64,000 bases of DNA, from the NCBI GenBank assembly GCA_021324465.1, contig JAJPJB010000015.1, positions 1 to 64,000 on the forward strand. Reading direction: 5' to 3'. A program made the position numbers and the translations under genes. Source of the stretch: Hyphomicrobiaceae bacterium. Lineage in GTDB: Bacteria > Pseudomonadota > Alphaproteobacteria > Rhizobiales > Xanthobacteraceae. Positions 27,958-35,865 of this stretch are shown piece after piece. The notes under the pieces were generated by a model. The model saw only the letters and a list, made by a program, of their open reading frames with translations, did not search any database and was not told where the DNA came from. Every line of letters begins with the position of its first letter. Position 1 is the stretch's first letter.

Positions 27958-28797
27958 ATGAAGGCCATTCTCGTTCCGACCGAACACGGCTCCGCTATGA
28001 CGTCGGCGCTGGATACGGCGCTGCTGTTGGCACGAAAATTCGGCAGTTGCATCGAGGGCTTTTCGCTGCGGCCGGCGGTTGCCGATCTGGTCGCCATGGA
28101 CCCGGACAGCGGGCTTACCATGGTCGCGGTGAAGGAGAACGACGCGGAAATGGTCCGGCAGGCGGAGGAGGTGTTCCGCTCCTTCATGCAAAGCCATCAA
28201 CTGCCGGAGCGAACAGGCGAAGGCCCCGCTTCATTATCGTGGTCCTGGCTCAAGGACGCGCCAAGCGGCCACGATTTTGTCGGCAGCTATGGCCGCGTGT
28301 TCGATGCCATCGTGCTGGCGCGGCCGGGCGATGAGTGGCAGAGCCCGTCGATGATCACCTTGGAAACCGCCTTGTTCGAGAGCGGTCGGCCGGTCTTGAT
28401 CGCGCCGCCGTCCTCGCCCCGCTCGCTCGGCACCAATGTTCTTGTGGCCTGGAATTGCAGCACCGAACAGGCGCGCAGCATGGCGGATGCAATGCCGCTG
28501 CTACGCATGGCCGAGCGCATCACCATCTGCACGGTTGAAGGCGCAACGGTCGCCGGCCCGAGCGGCGAGCAGATGGCGCGCTCGCTAAGGATGAACGGCA
28601 TTGCGTCGGAGACGATTACGCTGAAGGCGAGCAAGCGCCCAGCCGGCGAAGTGATCCTCGCCAAAGCCGACGAGCTCGGTTGCGATCTCATTATCAAAGG
28701 CGCCTATACGCAAAGCCGTCTGCGGCAGATGATCTTTGGCGGCACGACGCGCTATGTGCTCGCCAATGCGAAGTTGCCGGTGCTGATGGCGCATTGA
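27958..28797 (+). CDS. Universal stress protein, tandem domain
   Basis: A 279-residue protein starting MKAILVPTEHGSAM. It has two UspA-like halves; the second ends with the nucleotide-loop pattern GCDLIIKGAYTQSRLRQMIF near residues 241-260 followed by GTTRYVLANAKLPVLMAH. USPs bind ATP or other ligands under stress. The DoxX gene overlaps its stop (TGATG). Confidence 0.88.
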   Translation: MKAILVPTEHGSAMTSALDTALLLARKFGSCIEGFSLRPAVADLVAMDPDSGLTMVAVKENDAEMVRQAEEVFRSFMQSHQLPERTGEGPASLSWSWLKDAPSGHDFVGSYGRVFDAIVLARPGDEWQSPSMITLETALFESGRPVLIAPPSSPRSLGTNVLVAWNCSTEQARSMADAMPLLRMAERITICTVEGATVAGPSGEQMARSLRMNGIASETITLKASKRPAGEVILAKADELGCDLIIKGAYTQSRLRQMIFGGTTRYVLANAKLPVLMAH

Positions 28798-29270
28798 TGC
28801 CGCGAATCTTGTCTGCGTGGGTTGGCTCAACCTTGTCTCACCTGTTGCAGTCGCTTTCGCCATTCGCCGACATGCTGCTGCGCGTTGCAGTGGGGCTCGC
28901 CCTGGTGCCGCACGGCTTGCGTAACACGTTCGGCCTCTTTGCCGATACCGGCGTGCGTGCGCTGAGTGTCTCCGCGCTTGCCAAGCAGCTTGATGAAAGC
29001 GGCTACCGTCCGGGGAAATTCTGGGCACCGGCGATTTCGGCGACCCAGCTTGTCGGCGGCCCCCTCCTCGCCCTTGGTCTATTCACGCGGCCGGTTGCGG
29101 CGGTGGTTCTGGTTTTCCTTCTGGTCGCCAATGTCGAGCGCTGGCGTGTCGGCCGCTATTTTTGGAACCAGCTCGGGCTTGAATATACGCTGATGTGGAC
29201 CATCGCCTGCTTTGTCGTTTTGGTTCACGGCGGTGGCCCTTACTCGCTCGACCGCCTCTTCGGCTTCTGA
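28797..29270 (+). CDS. DoxX family membrane protein
   Basis: A 157-residue protein with four predicted membrane helices. RVAVGLALVPHGLRNTFG near residues 32-49 and GPLLALGLFTRPVAAVVLV near 90-108 are DoxX hallmarks. The family includes quinone/thiosulfate oxidoreductase subunits, but most members are of unknown role. Its ATG overlaps the USP stop, and a strong GGGGGAG follows its own stop and serves the next gene, so USP-DoxX-hydrolase is likely one operon. Confidence 0.88.
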   Translation: MPRILSAWVGSTLSHLLQSLSPFADMLLRVAVGLALVPHGLRNTFGLFADTGVRALSVSALAKQLDESGYRPGKFWAPAISATQLVGGPLLALGLFTRPVAAVVLVFLLVANVERWRVGRYFWNQLGLEYTLMWTIACFVVLVHGGGPYSLDRLFGF

Positions 29271-29283
29271 GGGGGAGACAGAT

Positions 29284-30066
29284 TTGCCGTTCATGGACGC
29301 CAACGGAGTGAGTCTGCACTACGAACTCGCCGGCAAAAACGGAGCTTCGGTCGTGCTGCTGCACGAGCTCGGCGGCACGCTGCATTCGTGGGATGCGGTC
29401 GCACCACGATTGGCGGAGCGCTTTCGTGTGCTGCGCTACGATCAGCGCGCCGCCGGATGTTCGGAAAAGGTGCGGCACGATTTCAGCAATGACATGCTGG
29501 TCGACGATTTCGAAGCGCTTGCCAAGGCCGTCGGGCTGCCGCCGCCCTATTCCTTCGTCACAGTCGCCGCCGCAGCCACGCAGTCGCTGCGCTTTCTGGA
29601 ACGGCATCCCGATCAGGTCAGCGCGCTGGTTTTGTGCAATCCAGCGCCCGGCGTCGATGCCAGCCGCGCCGCGGCGCTCGACGAGCGCGCCGCCTTTGCC
29701 ATGCGCGAGGGCATGCGAGCATCGTTGCCGACGACGCTGGCGCTGTCCTATCCGCCGCAGCTCGGTGAGCGGGCCGCTTACGACGCCTATCTCGGGCGCT
29801 ATCTCGGCAACGATCCAGTCGGCTTCGCACTCGGCTTTCGCACGCTGGCGCGTACAAATATGTTGCACATGCTGCCGCAGATCCGCTGCCCGACCATGGT
29901 CGTCGCGGGTCGCCACGACACGGTACGGCCGCATGCGGGCACCGCCGAACTGGCCAAAAAGATTCCGGGCGCGCGCTTCGAGCTGATCGAAGAGGCCGGC
30001 CATTTCATGCCGGCGCAAGCGCCGCAACAACTGCTTGCGCTGCTCGAAGACTTCTTGCCGCAATAG
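29284..30066 (+). CDS. Alpha/beta-hydrolase fold protein lacking the serine nucleophile
   Basis: A 260-residue protein. TTG 29284 is preferred because GGGGGAG lies 7-8 bases upstream; ATG 29293 also fits. The fold is clear: HELGG oxyanion loop, RYDQRAAG, acid Asp in VVAGRHDTVRP and base His in EEAGHFMPAQ. The nucleophile elbow, GLSMGG in the neighbouring PcaD-like protein, reads TVAAAA, so the catalytic Ser is Ala. It is probably not a hydrolase; a lyase, isomerase or binding role is possible. It lies 20 bases before the pcaD-like gene. Confidence 0.85.
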   Translation: MPFMDANGVSLHYELAGKNGASVVLLHELGGTLHSWDAVAPRLAERFRVLRYDQRAAGCSEKVRHDFSNDMLVDDFEALAKAVGLPPPYSFVTVAAAATQSLRFLERHPDQVSALVLCNPAPGVDASRAAALDERAAFAMREGMRASLPTTLALSYPPQLGERAAYDAYLGRYLGNDPVGFALGFRTLARTNMLHMLPQIRCPTMVVAGRHDTVRPHAGTAELAKKIPGARFELIEEAGHFMPAQAPQQLLALLEDFLPQ

Positions 30067-30086
30067 GCGACACGCTGGGACCTGTC

Positions 30087-30869
30087 ATGAGAATCAAGGC
30101 GAACGGCATCACTATCAATTATCAGATCGACGGGCCGGATGGGGCACCTTGGCTTGTCTTCTCCAATTCGCTCGCCACCACGCTCGCGATGTGGGACGAA
30201 CAAGCCGCGGCGCTGCAGGATTCCTATCGCGTGCTGCGTTACGATCAGCGCGGCCATGGCGCGACCGATGCGCCCGCGGGCCGATATCCCTTCGATAGGC
30301 TGCTGGCCGATGCGCTTGGCCTTATGGACGCGCTCGGGATCAAGACGGCCCATTTTGCCGGACTGTCGATGGGCGGCGCGACCGCGCTCGGTCTTGCCGA
30401 GAGGCATCCCGAGCGGTTCGGGCGCATTATCGTCTGCGATTCGCCATGCCAATCGACGCCGCAGAGCACTCAGCAATGGGAAGAGCGCATTGCGGTGGCT
30501 CGACAGCAAGGCATGGAGGCCCTTGTCGAGCCGACCATCGCCCGCTGGTTTCCGCCCGAGACCGTCGCCAAGAACCCGCCTCATCTCGACAAAGTCCGCG
30601 CCATGATCCGCGCCACCCCCGTCGAGGGGTTTGTCGGCTGCGCTGCGGCGCTTGCCGATCATGATTACGCGTCGGCGATCAGCACCGTTAAATGCCCGGT
30701 TCTGTTCATGGTCGGCGAGAAGGATGCGCCCGCCCCCGCCATGCGCAAGCTTAACGAAAAGCTTCCCGGCTCGCGTTTCGTCGAATTGCCCGGTGCCGGC
30801 CATATCTCGAATATGGACCGACCGGCGGAATTCACCCGCGCCATTCGCGACTTTCTGGGCGCCGGCTAG
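30087..30869 (+). CDS. pcaD: 3-oxoadipate enol-lactonase-like hydrolase
   Basis: A 260-residue alpha/beta hydrolase. It starts MRIKANGITINYQIDGP, and carries RYDQRGHGATDAP near residues 51-63, nucleophile motif GLSMGG near 93, acid Asp in MVGEKDAPAP and His in LPGAGHISNM. PcaD opens 3-oxoadipate enol-lactone in the beta-ketoadipate pathway. pcaC, pcaG or pcaH is not nearby, so the exact lactone is uncertain. It may be a diverged duplicate of the preceding gene. Confidence 0.82.
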   Translation: MRIKANGITINYQIDGPDGAPWLVFSNSLATTLAMWDEQAAALQDSYRVLRYDQRGHGATDAPAGRYPFDRLLADALGLMDALGIKTAHFAGLSMGGATALGLAERHPERFGRIIVCDSPCQSTPQSTQQWEERIAVARQQGMEALVEPTIARWFPPETVAKNPPHLDKVRAMIRATPVEGFVGCAAALADHDYASAISTVKCPVLFMVGEKDAPAPAMRKLNEKLPGSRFVELPGAGHISNMDRPAEFTRAIRDFLGAG

Positions 30870-31086
30870 TCGGTCGGGTTAGGCTCTTCATGGGCTATGC
30901 ATTTGCGCGGGGCACGCATCGCGCTTCGCCGCCCCGGGCGCTTTGCAAAGAATTAGGCGAGCCACTATAGGTGAACCAAACACAGGACCTGGACAAAAAC
31001 CCCGTGCAGCGCCAGGCGCAATATTGAGCGGCTTGTCGAGGTCTCACAAGGACAAGGGATAGGTTCGACCGCAAGGAGACGATGTC

Positions 31087-32304
31087 ATGGCCACCGTGAC
31101 CATGAAGGCCCCGGCCCCGGGCGGGCTTTCGAATAAAGCGCGCGAGTTGATGGAGGCCATCAACAGCGAAGCCGGCAAGCACAATATCTGGATCCGTACC
31201 CAGGCCAATGCACCGGCGCAGCGGCCGTGGTTCAGCGAAACGTCGGGCGAAGGATCGGGCCAACTTGCCACCGGCCGCGTCGCCGTGAACCAGATGAAGA
31301 CGCTCCCCTATCTCTGGAAGTGGAACGACTATAGCGGCTATCTCAAGCAAATTTCGGAAATCGCCAGCAAGGCCGACGTCTCGCCGATCGAATTCGCCGA
31401 TCGGCAAAGCATTCTCCTGCTCAATCCCGGTCTGAACGGGCGCCTGCAGGTCACCAACACGATCCGCTGCGCCATCTCGATCTACAATCCCGGCGATGTT
31501 GCACCCGTGCATCTGCACTCGCCGAATGCCAGCCGCACCATCCTGTCGAACAAGGGCGGCTATACCGTCATCGAAGGCGAGCGCGTCACCGCCAATCGCG
31601 GCGATCTCATTCTCACGCCGAACGGCACCTGGCATGACCACGGCAACGATTCCTCGGAGCCGGTGATCTGGATCGACACGCTGGATTGGCCGCTGATGGA
31701 ATTCCTCGACGCCGCCTGGGTCGATCACAATATGCCGGGCGCGCAGAGCAACAAGAACGTCCAGGCGGTCACCGTGGCCGAGGGCTATTCGCGGCACCTG
31801 TACAGCCACGGCGGCATCAAGCCGGTCTTCGTCGATCATCAGCGCGGCGTCGGCCATTCGCCGGCACCGCTGTTCCATTATCGCGGCGCCGATGTGCTGG
31901 ACATGCTGCACAGCCTGCGCAACGAGAAGGGCGACCCTTACGAGGGCATCAAGGTCGATTTCGTCAACCCGGTCACCGGCGAGCCGGTGTTCAAGACGCT
32001 GAACTATTCGGCCCAGCTGTTGCGGCCCGGCGAGGAAACCGAGCTCAAGCGCGAGACGGCGAGCGCCTATTATGTGTGCATCGAAGGAACGGGCGTGACC
32101 GAAGTCGGCGGCAAGCGCCTCGAATGGGGCCACAATGATCTTTTCGTTGTGCCGAATTTCCTGTGGCGGCGTCACATCAACACCGGCAAGGCGGACGCCG
32201 TGATCTATTCGGTGTCAGACGCGGCGCTCATGCGCAATATCGGCCAATATTATGCGCAGGGGCGTGACAAGCACGGCCAAGTGACCGAGCTCGTGCTGCA
32301 TTAG
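31087..32304 (+). CDS. Gentisate/salicylate 1,2-dioxygenase-type double cupin
   Basis: A 405-residue bicupin. The N-terminal cupin has PVHLHSPNASRT near residues 139-150 and GTWHDHGN near 180-187, giving the Fe(II)-binding His set of gentisate 1,2-dioxygenase. The C-terminal cupin (about 300-390) has LRPGEETELKRET with no clear metal ligands. Such enzymes cleave gentisate, salicylate or 1-hydroxy-2-naphthoate. Shine-Dalgarno AAGGAGA lies at 31073-31079. The gene stands alone between the hydrolases and the ring-cleavage operon. The 217 bases before it show no feature beyond the RBS. Confidence 0.85.
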   Translation: MATVTMKAPAPGGLSNKARELMEAINSEAGKHNIWIRTQANAPAQRPWFSETSGEGSGQLATGRVAVNQMKTLPYLWKWNDYSGYLKQISEIASKADVSPIEFADRQSILLLNPGLNGRLQVTNTIRCAISIYNPGDVAPVHLHSPNASRTILSNKGGYTVIEGERVTANRGDLILTPNGTWHDHGNDSSEPVIWIDTLDWPLMEFLDAAWVDHNMPGAQSNKNVQAVTVAEGYSRHLYSHGGIKPVFVDHQRGVGHSPAPLFHYRGADVLDMLHSLRNEKGDPYEGIKVDFVNPVTGEPVFKTLNYSAQLLRPGEETELKRETASAYYVCIEGTGVTEVGGKRLEWGHNDLFVVPNFLWRRHINTGKADAVIYSVSDAALMRNIGQYYAQGRDKHGQVTELVLH

Positions 32305-32321
32305 ATCGTGCTGCATTAGAT
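32292..32321 (+). repeat. 15-bp tandem duplication over the dioxygenase stop
   Basis: CGTGCTGCATTAGAT at 32292-32306 is repeated exactly at 32307-32321. The first copy contains the TAG stop; the second repeats Val-Leu-His-stop in frame, so the protein has a back-up stop. Confidence 0.9.
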
Positions 32322-32349
32322 AAAGAGCCGGCGCGAAGCCGGCTCTTTT
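32322..32349. terminator. Bidirectional intrinsic terminator
   Basis: An 11-bp stem, AAAGAGCCGGC-GCGAA-GCCGGCTCTTT, followed by TTGTTT on the plus strand and by TTTATC on the minus strand. It separates the convergent dioxygenase and PsiF genes. Confidence 0.88.
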
Positions 32350-32369
32350 GTTTGCCTCGGGCAGGTCGG

Positions 32370-32618
32370 CTAGGAGGCCTTACCGCCGTTCTTCTTGCAC
32401 GCGGACCTGAACTTCTTGCGCGCTTTGCCGTGCAGCCCTTTGGCCGTGGCCTGATCACTGCAGGATTTCGAGATCGCCTTTTTGTTGTCCGTCCCCGCTG
32501 GCGCGGCCGTCGACGGCGCAGATGCGGCCGGCGCAGGAGCCGGCGCGGCGGTCTGCGCCAAGGCAGGTCCAAAACCCATGACCAGAGACAACAAGGCTGC
32601 ACTGATTGCAATTTTCAT
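32370..32618 (-). CDS. PsiF repeat protein
   Basis: An 82-residue exported protein from ATG 32618 (MKIAISAALLSLVMGFG), with a signal peptide cleaved near ALAQ, an Ala/Pro linker and one PsiF repeat (SCSDQATAKGLHGKARKKFR, ending SACKK). PsiF is phosphate-starvation-inducible in E. coli; function unknown. The conserved Cys pair frames the repeat. Confidence 0.85.
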   Translation of the reverse strand: MKIAISAALLSLVMGFGPALAQTAAPAPAPAASAPSTAAPAGTDNKKAISKSCSDQATAKGLHGKARKKFRSACKKNGGKAS

Positions 32619-32666
32619 TGTTCTTATATCCTCATACTCATGAGAGCTCATGAGAGCGCGAAACGC

Positions 32667-33134
32667 TTACGCGCCCTTGAGCCGCTTGTTGCATTCGCTG
32701 TAATAGCCGCCGCCTTTCTGGATCCATTTCAGGCCGCCATTAGCGTTGTTGACTTTATTGGCATTGTACTGATCCAAGCAGGTCAGCATGCGCGCCTTGC
32801 CGGCGGAATCCTTCGAATATTTCGGATCGACCGCGCTCGGGAACACCGCATTGCCGACCGAAACCGGGGCGGCGGCGGGAGCCGATGTTGGCGCAGCGCC
32901 GGGCGCAGAGGTGGGTGCGGAGGCCGGAGCGGCTGCCGGCGCGGTTGCAGCCTGCGAGCCGCATTGCGCCTTGCGGAAGTCGTTCCACTTCATGCCGTTG
33001 AGCGTGCCGTTGGCCTTCGCCTCCTTGTACTTGGCGCTGCACTCGGCCATCGTGAGCGCCTGAGCCGAGGTGCCCTGCAAGGCGAGCGCGGCGACAATCG
33101 CGCCGGCACACAGCGTCAGATATTTGATAGTCAT
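32667..33134 (-). CDS. Secreted protein with two Cys-paired repeats
   Basis: A 155-residue exported protein of unknown function. The signal peptide ends near TSAQA. Two related units, AECSAKYKEAKANGTLNGMK..QC near 30-60 and MLTCLDQYNANKVNNANGGL..EC near 115-149, each carry a Cys pair, an Asn/Gly-rich turn and a W. An Ala/Pro linker of about 35 residues joins them. The first unit is reminiscent of PsiF, and the PsiF gene is next in the same direction. Confidence 0.78.
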   Translation of the reverse strand: MTIKYLTLCAGAIVAALALQGTSAQALTMAECSAKYKEAKANGTLNGMKWNDFRKAQCGSQAATAPAAAPASAPTSAPGAAPTSAPAAAPVSVGNAVFPSAVDPKYSKDSAGKARMLTCLDQYNANKVNNANGGLKWIQKGGGYYSECNKRLKGA

Positions 33135-33190
33135 GGTAAGCTCCTGGTGTTTTCCTCACTGCCGGACAGGTCGCCCCGCGGCCACCTTGC

Positions 33191-33236
33191 GCGTGTCCCG
33201 GAAGAGTGGAAAGCGGTTTTCCGATAAGGACATGCA
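33191..33236. repeat. Rhizobiales palindromic intergenic repeat, copy 2 (degraded)
   Basis: GAAGAGTGGAAAGCGGTTTTCC matches the reverse complement of the core at 19657-19705 with few changes (shown as core positions 33201-33222). Arms GCGTGTCC and GGACATGC pair with one mismatch. It lies between the YidB and Cys-repeat genes. Confidence 0.7.
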
Positions 33237-33249
33237 CAAATTCGAAGAT

Positions 33250-33831
33250 TCAGAGTGCCCGCGACATTTCCTGTTCGGTCGGCAGCCGTCCGTCGGGGGT
33301 CAAATGATCGACGACTTCCGGCAATTGCTGGCTCAATCCGGCTAGCAAATCCTCTCGCGACAATCCAGTGTGCGACATCAGGGTGTTGATCTGATCCGCG
33401 CCCAGTGCTTGGGCAAGATCATCCGACGAGATCGGTTTGTTGGGTCCCTTGCCAACCCAGGAATTGGCGACGTCGCCTTGCCCGGCTTGCTGAAATTGCT
33501 TGAGCAGATCGTTCAGTCCGCCGGACAGAACGCTTCCGGCAGCGCCGCCGGCAAGCAGACCCCCGAGCGGCCCTTTGAGAATATCGCCGAGGCCGCCGGC
33601 AGCGCCGCCAAGCCCGCCGAGATTACCGCCCAAACTGCCGCCCGGATTTGGTGTCGGCGCGGCGGAACGCGCCGGCGCCGCCGTCGAGCCGCTCGTGAGA
33701 CTTTTCAGCGCTTTGTAAGCAAGCAGACCAAGGATAGCCATGGTCATCGGCGACATGCCGCCGCCGGAGCTCGGGCCTCGCGCTCCACGCGGCCCATTCT
33801 GCATGCCATTGAGAACATCCATGAGACCCAT
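33250..33831 (-). CDS. YidB/DUF937 family protein
   Basis: A 193-residue protein from ATG 33831, chosen for GGAGG 5 bases upstream. A hydrophobic segment near residues 28-42 is followed by a Gly-rich stretch (about 60-115), and the C-terminal YidB core contains SWVGKGPNKPISSDDLAQAL and SREDLLAGLSQQLPEVVDHL. The function of the family is unknown. It is unrelated to the flanking aromatic genes. Confidence 0.87.
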   Translation of the reverse strand: MGLMDVLNGMQNGPRGARGPSSGGGMSPMTMAILGLLAYKALKSLTSGSTAAPARSAAPTPNPGGSLGGNLGGLGGAAGGLGDILKGPLGGLLAGGAAGSVLSGGLNDLLKQFQQAGQGDVANSWVGKGPNKPISSDDLAQALGADQINTLMSHTGLSREDLLAGLSQQLPEVVDHLTPDGRLPTEQEMSRAL

Positions 33832-33990
33832 ATTCGCCTCCATCGGGCTGGCCAACCCCTGTTCACCGCTTTTGCTCGGGATTTTGCCACCGGACTATGG
33901 CCAAATTCGCCCGAGTACCCGGCCGGTTCGATTTTCGGACGGATCTGACGAAGGACGGATGACGGAAGCGGGGCGGCAATGCGCCGGCTC

Positions 33991-34740
33991 TCACGCCTTC
34001 GGCGCGTGGTCGTGCGGGGTGCCGATCATGTCGCCGCAGCCGGCGCGGTTCGCCCAATATTCCCAGGCGCGCCAGGTCTCCGGCGAATGGGGTCTATAGC
34101 CGGCGGCGCGCGCGGCAATCTCGCCTTTGGACAGCGGTATCGGCTTGCCGACCAGCATTGCCGCCATCTGCACCCGGGCATTGCGCGGCAGATAGACCGA
34201 AAGCCGCACCACTTCGATAATCGACCGCGCCGCCGAGGCAAAGCCGTGGCCGCGCATCAATGCGACATTGCCTTTGCCTAGGCATTGAGCCAGATCGCGG
34301 CCCTGCGCCATATTGGTGACCAGCAGATTGGTATCGCCGAATTTCTTGCGAATGTCCCAGACCGGCACTTTGCCGCCAATGAAACTGCCGGAATGTATCA
34401 CCGGCTGCAGCGGCGTCTTGATCAGGCCGAACGGCAGCGTGTCTTCGGCATGCGCATGAACCACCGCCATCACGTCCGGCCGGGCTTCGAAAATCGCCGC
34501 ATGGATGAAGCGCTCGAGATAGGGCTGACGCTTGTCGTTGACCGGCTCGCCCTCTTGATCGAACTCGATCAGATCGTGGCGCTCGACCAGTTCAGGCGCC
34601 AACGACCGCGCCATAAAAAAGCGCCTGGGATTATCGGGATGCCGTACGCTGATATGGCCGTAAGCATCGACCACGTTTTCGTGTGCGAGAATGCGATTGG
34701 CGACGACGAGATCGCGCAGCAGATCGTCGAGCTGACTCAT
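33991..34740 (-). CDS. Class II aldolase/adducin family protein (possible decarboxylase)
   Basis: A 249-residue protein. The zinc site reads VVHAHAEDTLPFG near residues 92-104 with a third His in LMRGHGFASA near 161. The family holds fuculose-phosphate aldolases but also dihydroxyphthalate decarboxylases of PhtC type. In this operon, with a CoA ligase, an extradiol dioxygenase and a Pht5-like protein, an aromatic-acid decarboxylase or a C-C lyase for ring-cleavage products is more likely than sugar metabolism. It is the last gene of the leftward operon. Confidence 0.82.
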   Translation of the reverse strand: MSQLDDLLRDLVVANRILAHENVVDAYGHISVRHPDNPRRFFMARSLAPELVERHDLIEFDQEGEPVNDKRQPYLERFIHAAIFEARPDVMAVVHAHAEDTLPFGLIKTPLQPVIHSGSFIGGKVPVWDIRKKFGDTNLLVTNMAQGRDLAQCLGKGNVALMRGHGFASAARSIIEVVRLSVYLPRNARVQMAAMLVGKPIPLSKGEIAARAAGYRPHSPETWRAWEYWANRAGCGDMIGTPHDHAPKA

Positions 34741-34784
34741 GTGTTGCCTCCCGGAAGCTGCGGCCTTTGCGCCGCTTAATGCTT

Positions 34785-35765
34785 TCAGCCGTAGGTCGGA
34801 ACAAATAAATCGTCGACCTTGACCGGCTTGTCGATCAGGGCGAGGTCCTGCTGATACTTGACCAGCGCTTCGAGCGTCCGTCGGTTGGGCTCGACACCAT
34901 AGGGCCAGGGGTCGCCGTTAAACACCTCCCAGATGTCGTCGATCTCGCGCATCAAAAACGGTGTCATGTAGCGGAGGGCGCGCAGATTGAGCAATTTCTC
35001 CAGCGCGATCTTTTTCGATTCGACGAAGGCATCGTAAAGGCTCGTAGCGACGAAGGGATAGCGTTCGTACACACTCTTCTTGATCGCGACGAGATGCATG
35101 ATCGGGTAGATCCCCTTGCGCCGGTAGAGCTCCTTGTCGCGTTCCACATAGTCCGGAAACAGGCGCCCGATGTCGGGATTGGTGCGGATCTCATTCGGCA
35201 GGCTGGTGCCGAGCGTTGCGTCGATCGCACCCTCGGCAAGCAGCTGGCCCAGCGTCTTGTTAGTTTTGTTGTCCTCGATCGAGATTTTGCGCAATAGCGG
35301 AAGCACCGTCGGCACGCCATGCGCGCCTGACGTGTTCATCGCGCTCTGCACCCAATGAATTTTCGAAATATCGACGCCGAATTCGTTCTTCAGGATGCCG
35401 TTGATGAAAATGGCCGCCGTCATTGTATAGAGCGGTACGCCGACACGCTTGCCTTCGAGGTCCTTGGGCGACTTGATGCCGGACTTGCGATTGATGGCGA
35501 TGAAACCAAGGCGGAACGCGATCGAGGGAAAGACCGGGATGGCTACAAACGGGCATTGGTTATTGGCAAAGCGCTGGACGAATTCCGAGCACGAATATTC
35601 CGCCACATCGAATTCCTGGCCGCCGGACATGCGGTCGAAGATCGGCCGCGGCTGATCGATGGCGATGAAATTCAAATCGATGCCGTCGGGCCGCACCTCG
35701 CCGGTATAGAGCGGCAGCATCCGGTCGTAGAGCGCGCAGGCAAATGAGAGCTGCAACTTCGACAT
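34785..35765 (-). CDS. 4,5-dihydroxyphthalate decarboxylase-like / NMT1-fold protein
   Basis: A 326-residue protein starting MSKLQLSFACALYDRMLPLY. There is no signal peptide, unlike transporter binding proteins. The periplasmic-binding-protein-like fold is seen in DVAEYSCSEFVQRFAN and GVPLYTMTAAIFINGIL. Pht5-type 4,5-dihydroxyphthalate decarboxylases share this fold and length. Substrate is inferred from context. It is 44 bases upstream of the class II aldolase gene in the same operon. Confidence 0.75.
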   Translation of the reverse strand: MSKLQLSFACALYDRMLPLYTGEVRPDGIDLNFIAIDQPRPIFDRMSGGQEFDVAEYSCSEFVQRFANNQCPFVAIPVFPSIAFRLGFIAINRKSGIKSPKDLEGKRVGVPLYTMTAAIFINGILKNEFGVDISKIHWVQSAMNTSGAHGVPTVLPLLRKISIEDNKTNKTLGQLLAEGAIDATLGTSLPNEIRTNPDIGRLFPDYVERDKELYRRKGIYPIMHLVAIKKSVYERYPFVATSLYDAFVESKKIALEKLLNLRALRYMTPFLMREIDDIWEVFNGDPWPYGVEPNRRTLEALVKYQQDLALIDKPVKVDDLFVPTYG

Positions 35766-35865
35766 ATAACGAAAGCATCCTCCCCGTTTCTATCGGCTCT
35801 GGGTAGCACGCTGATTTCGGGGCAGGAAGTCCGCGACAGCGAGGCTGCGCGCCGACGCTATGCTT

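Noticed and set aside
34785..35765. Interpretation as an ABC-transporter substrate-binding protein
   Set aside because: No signal peptide and no permease or ATPase nearby; operon context and length fit the Pht5-like decarboxylase group better, though not conclusively.
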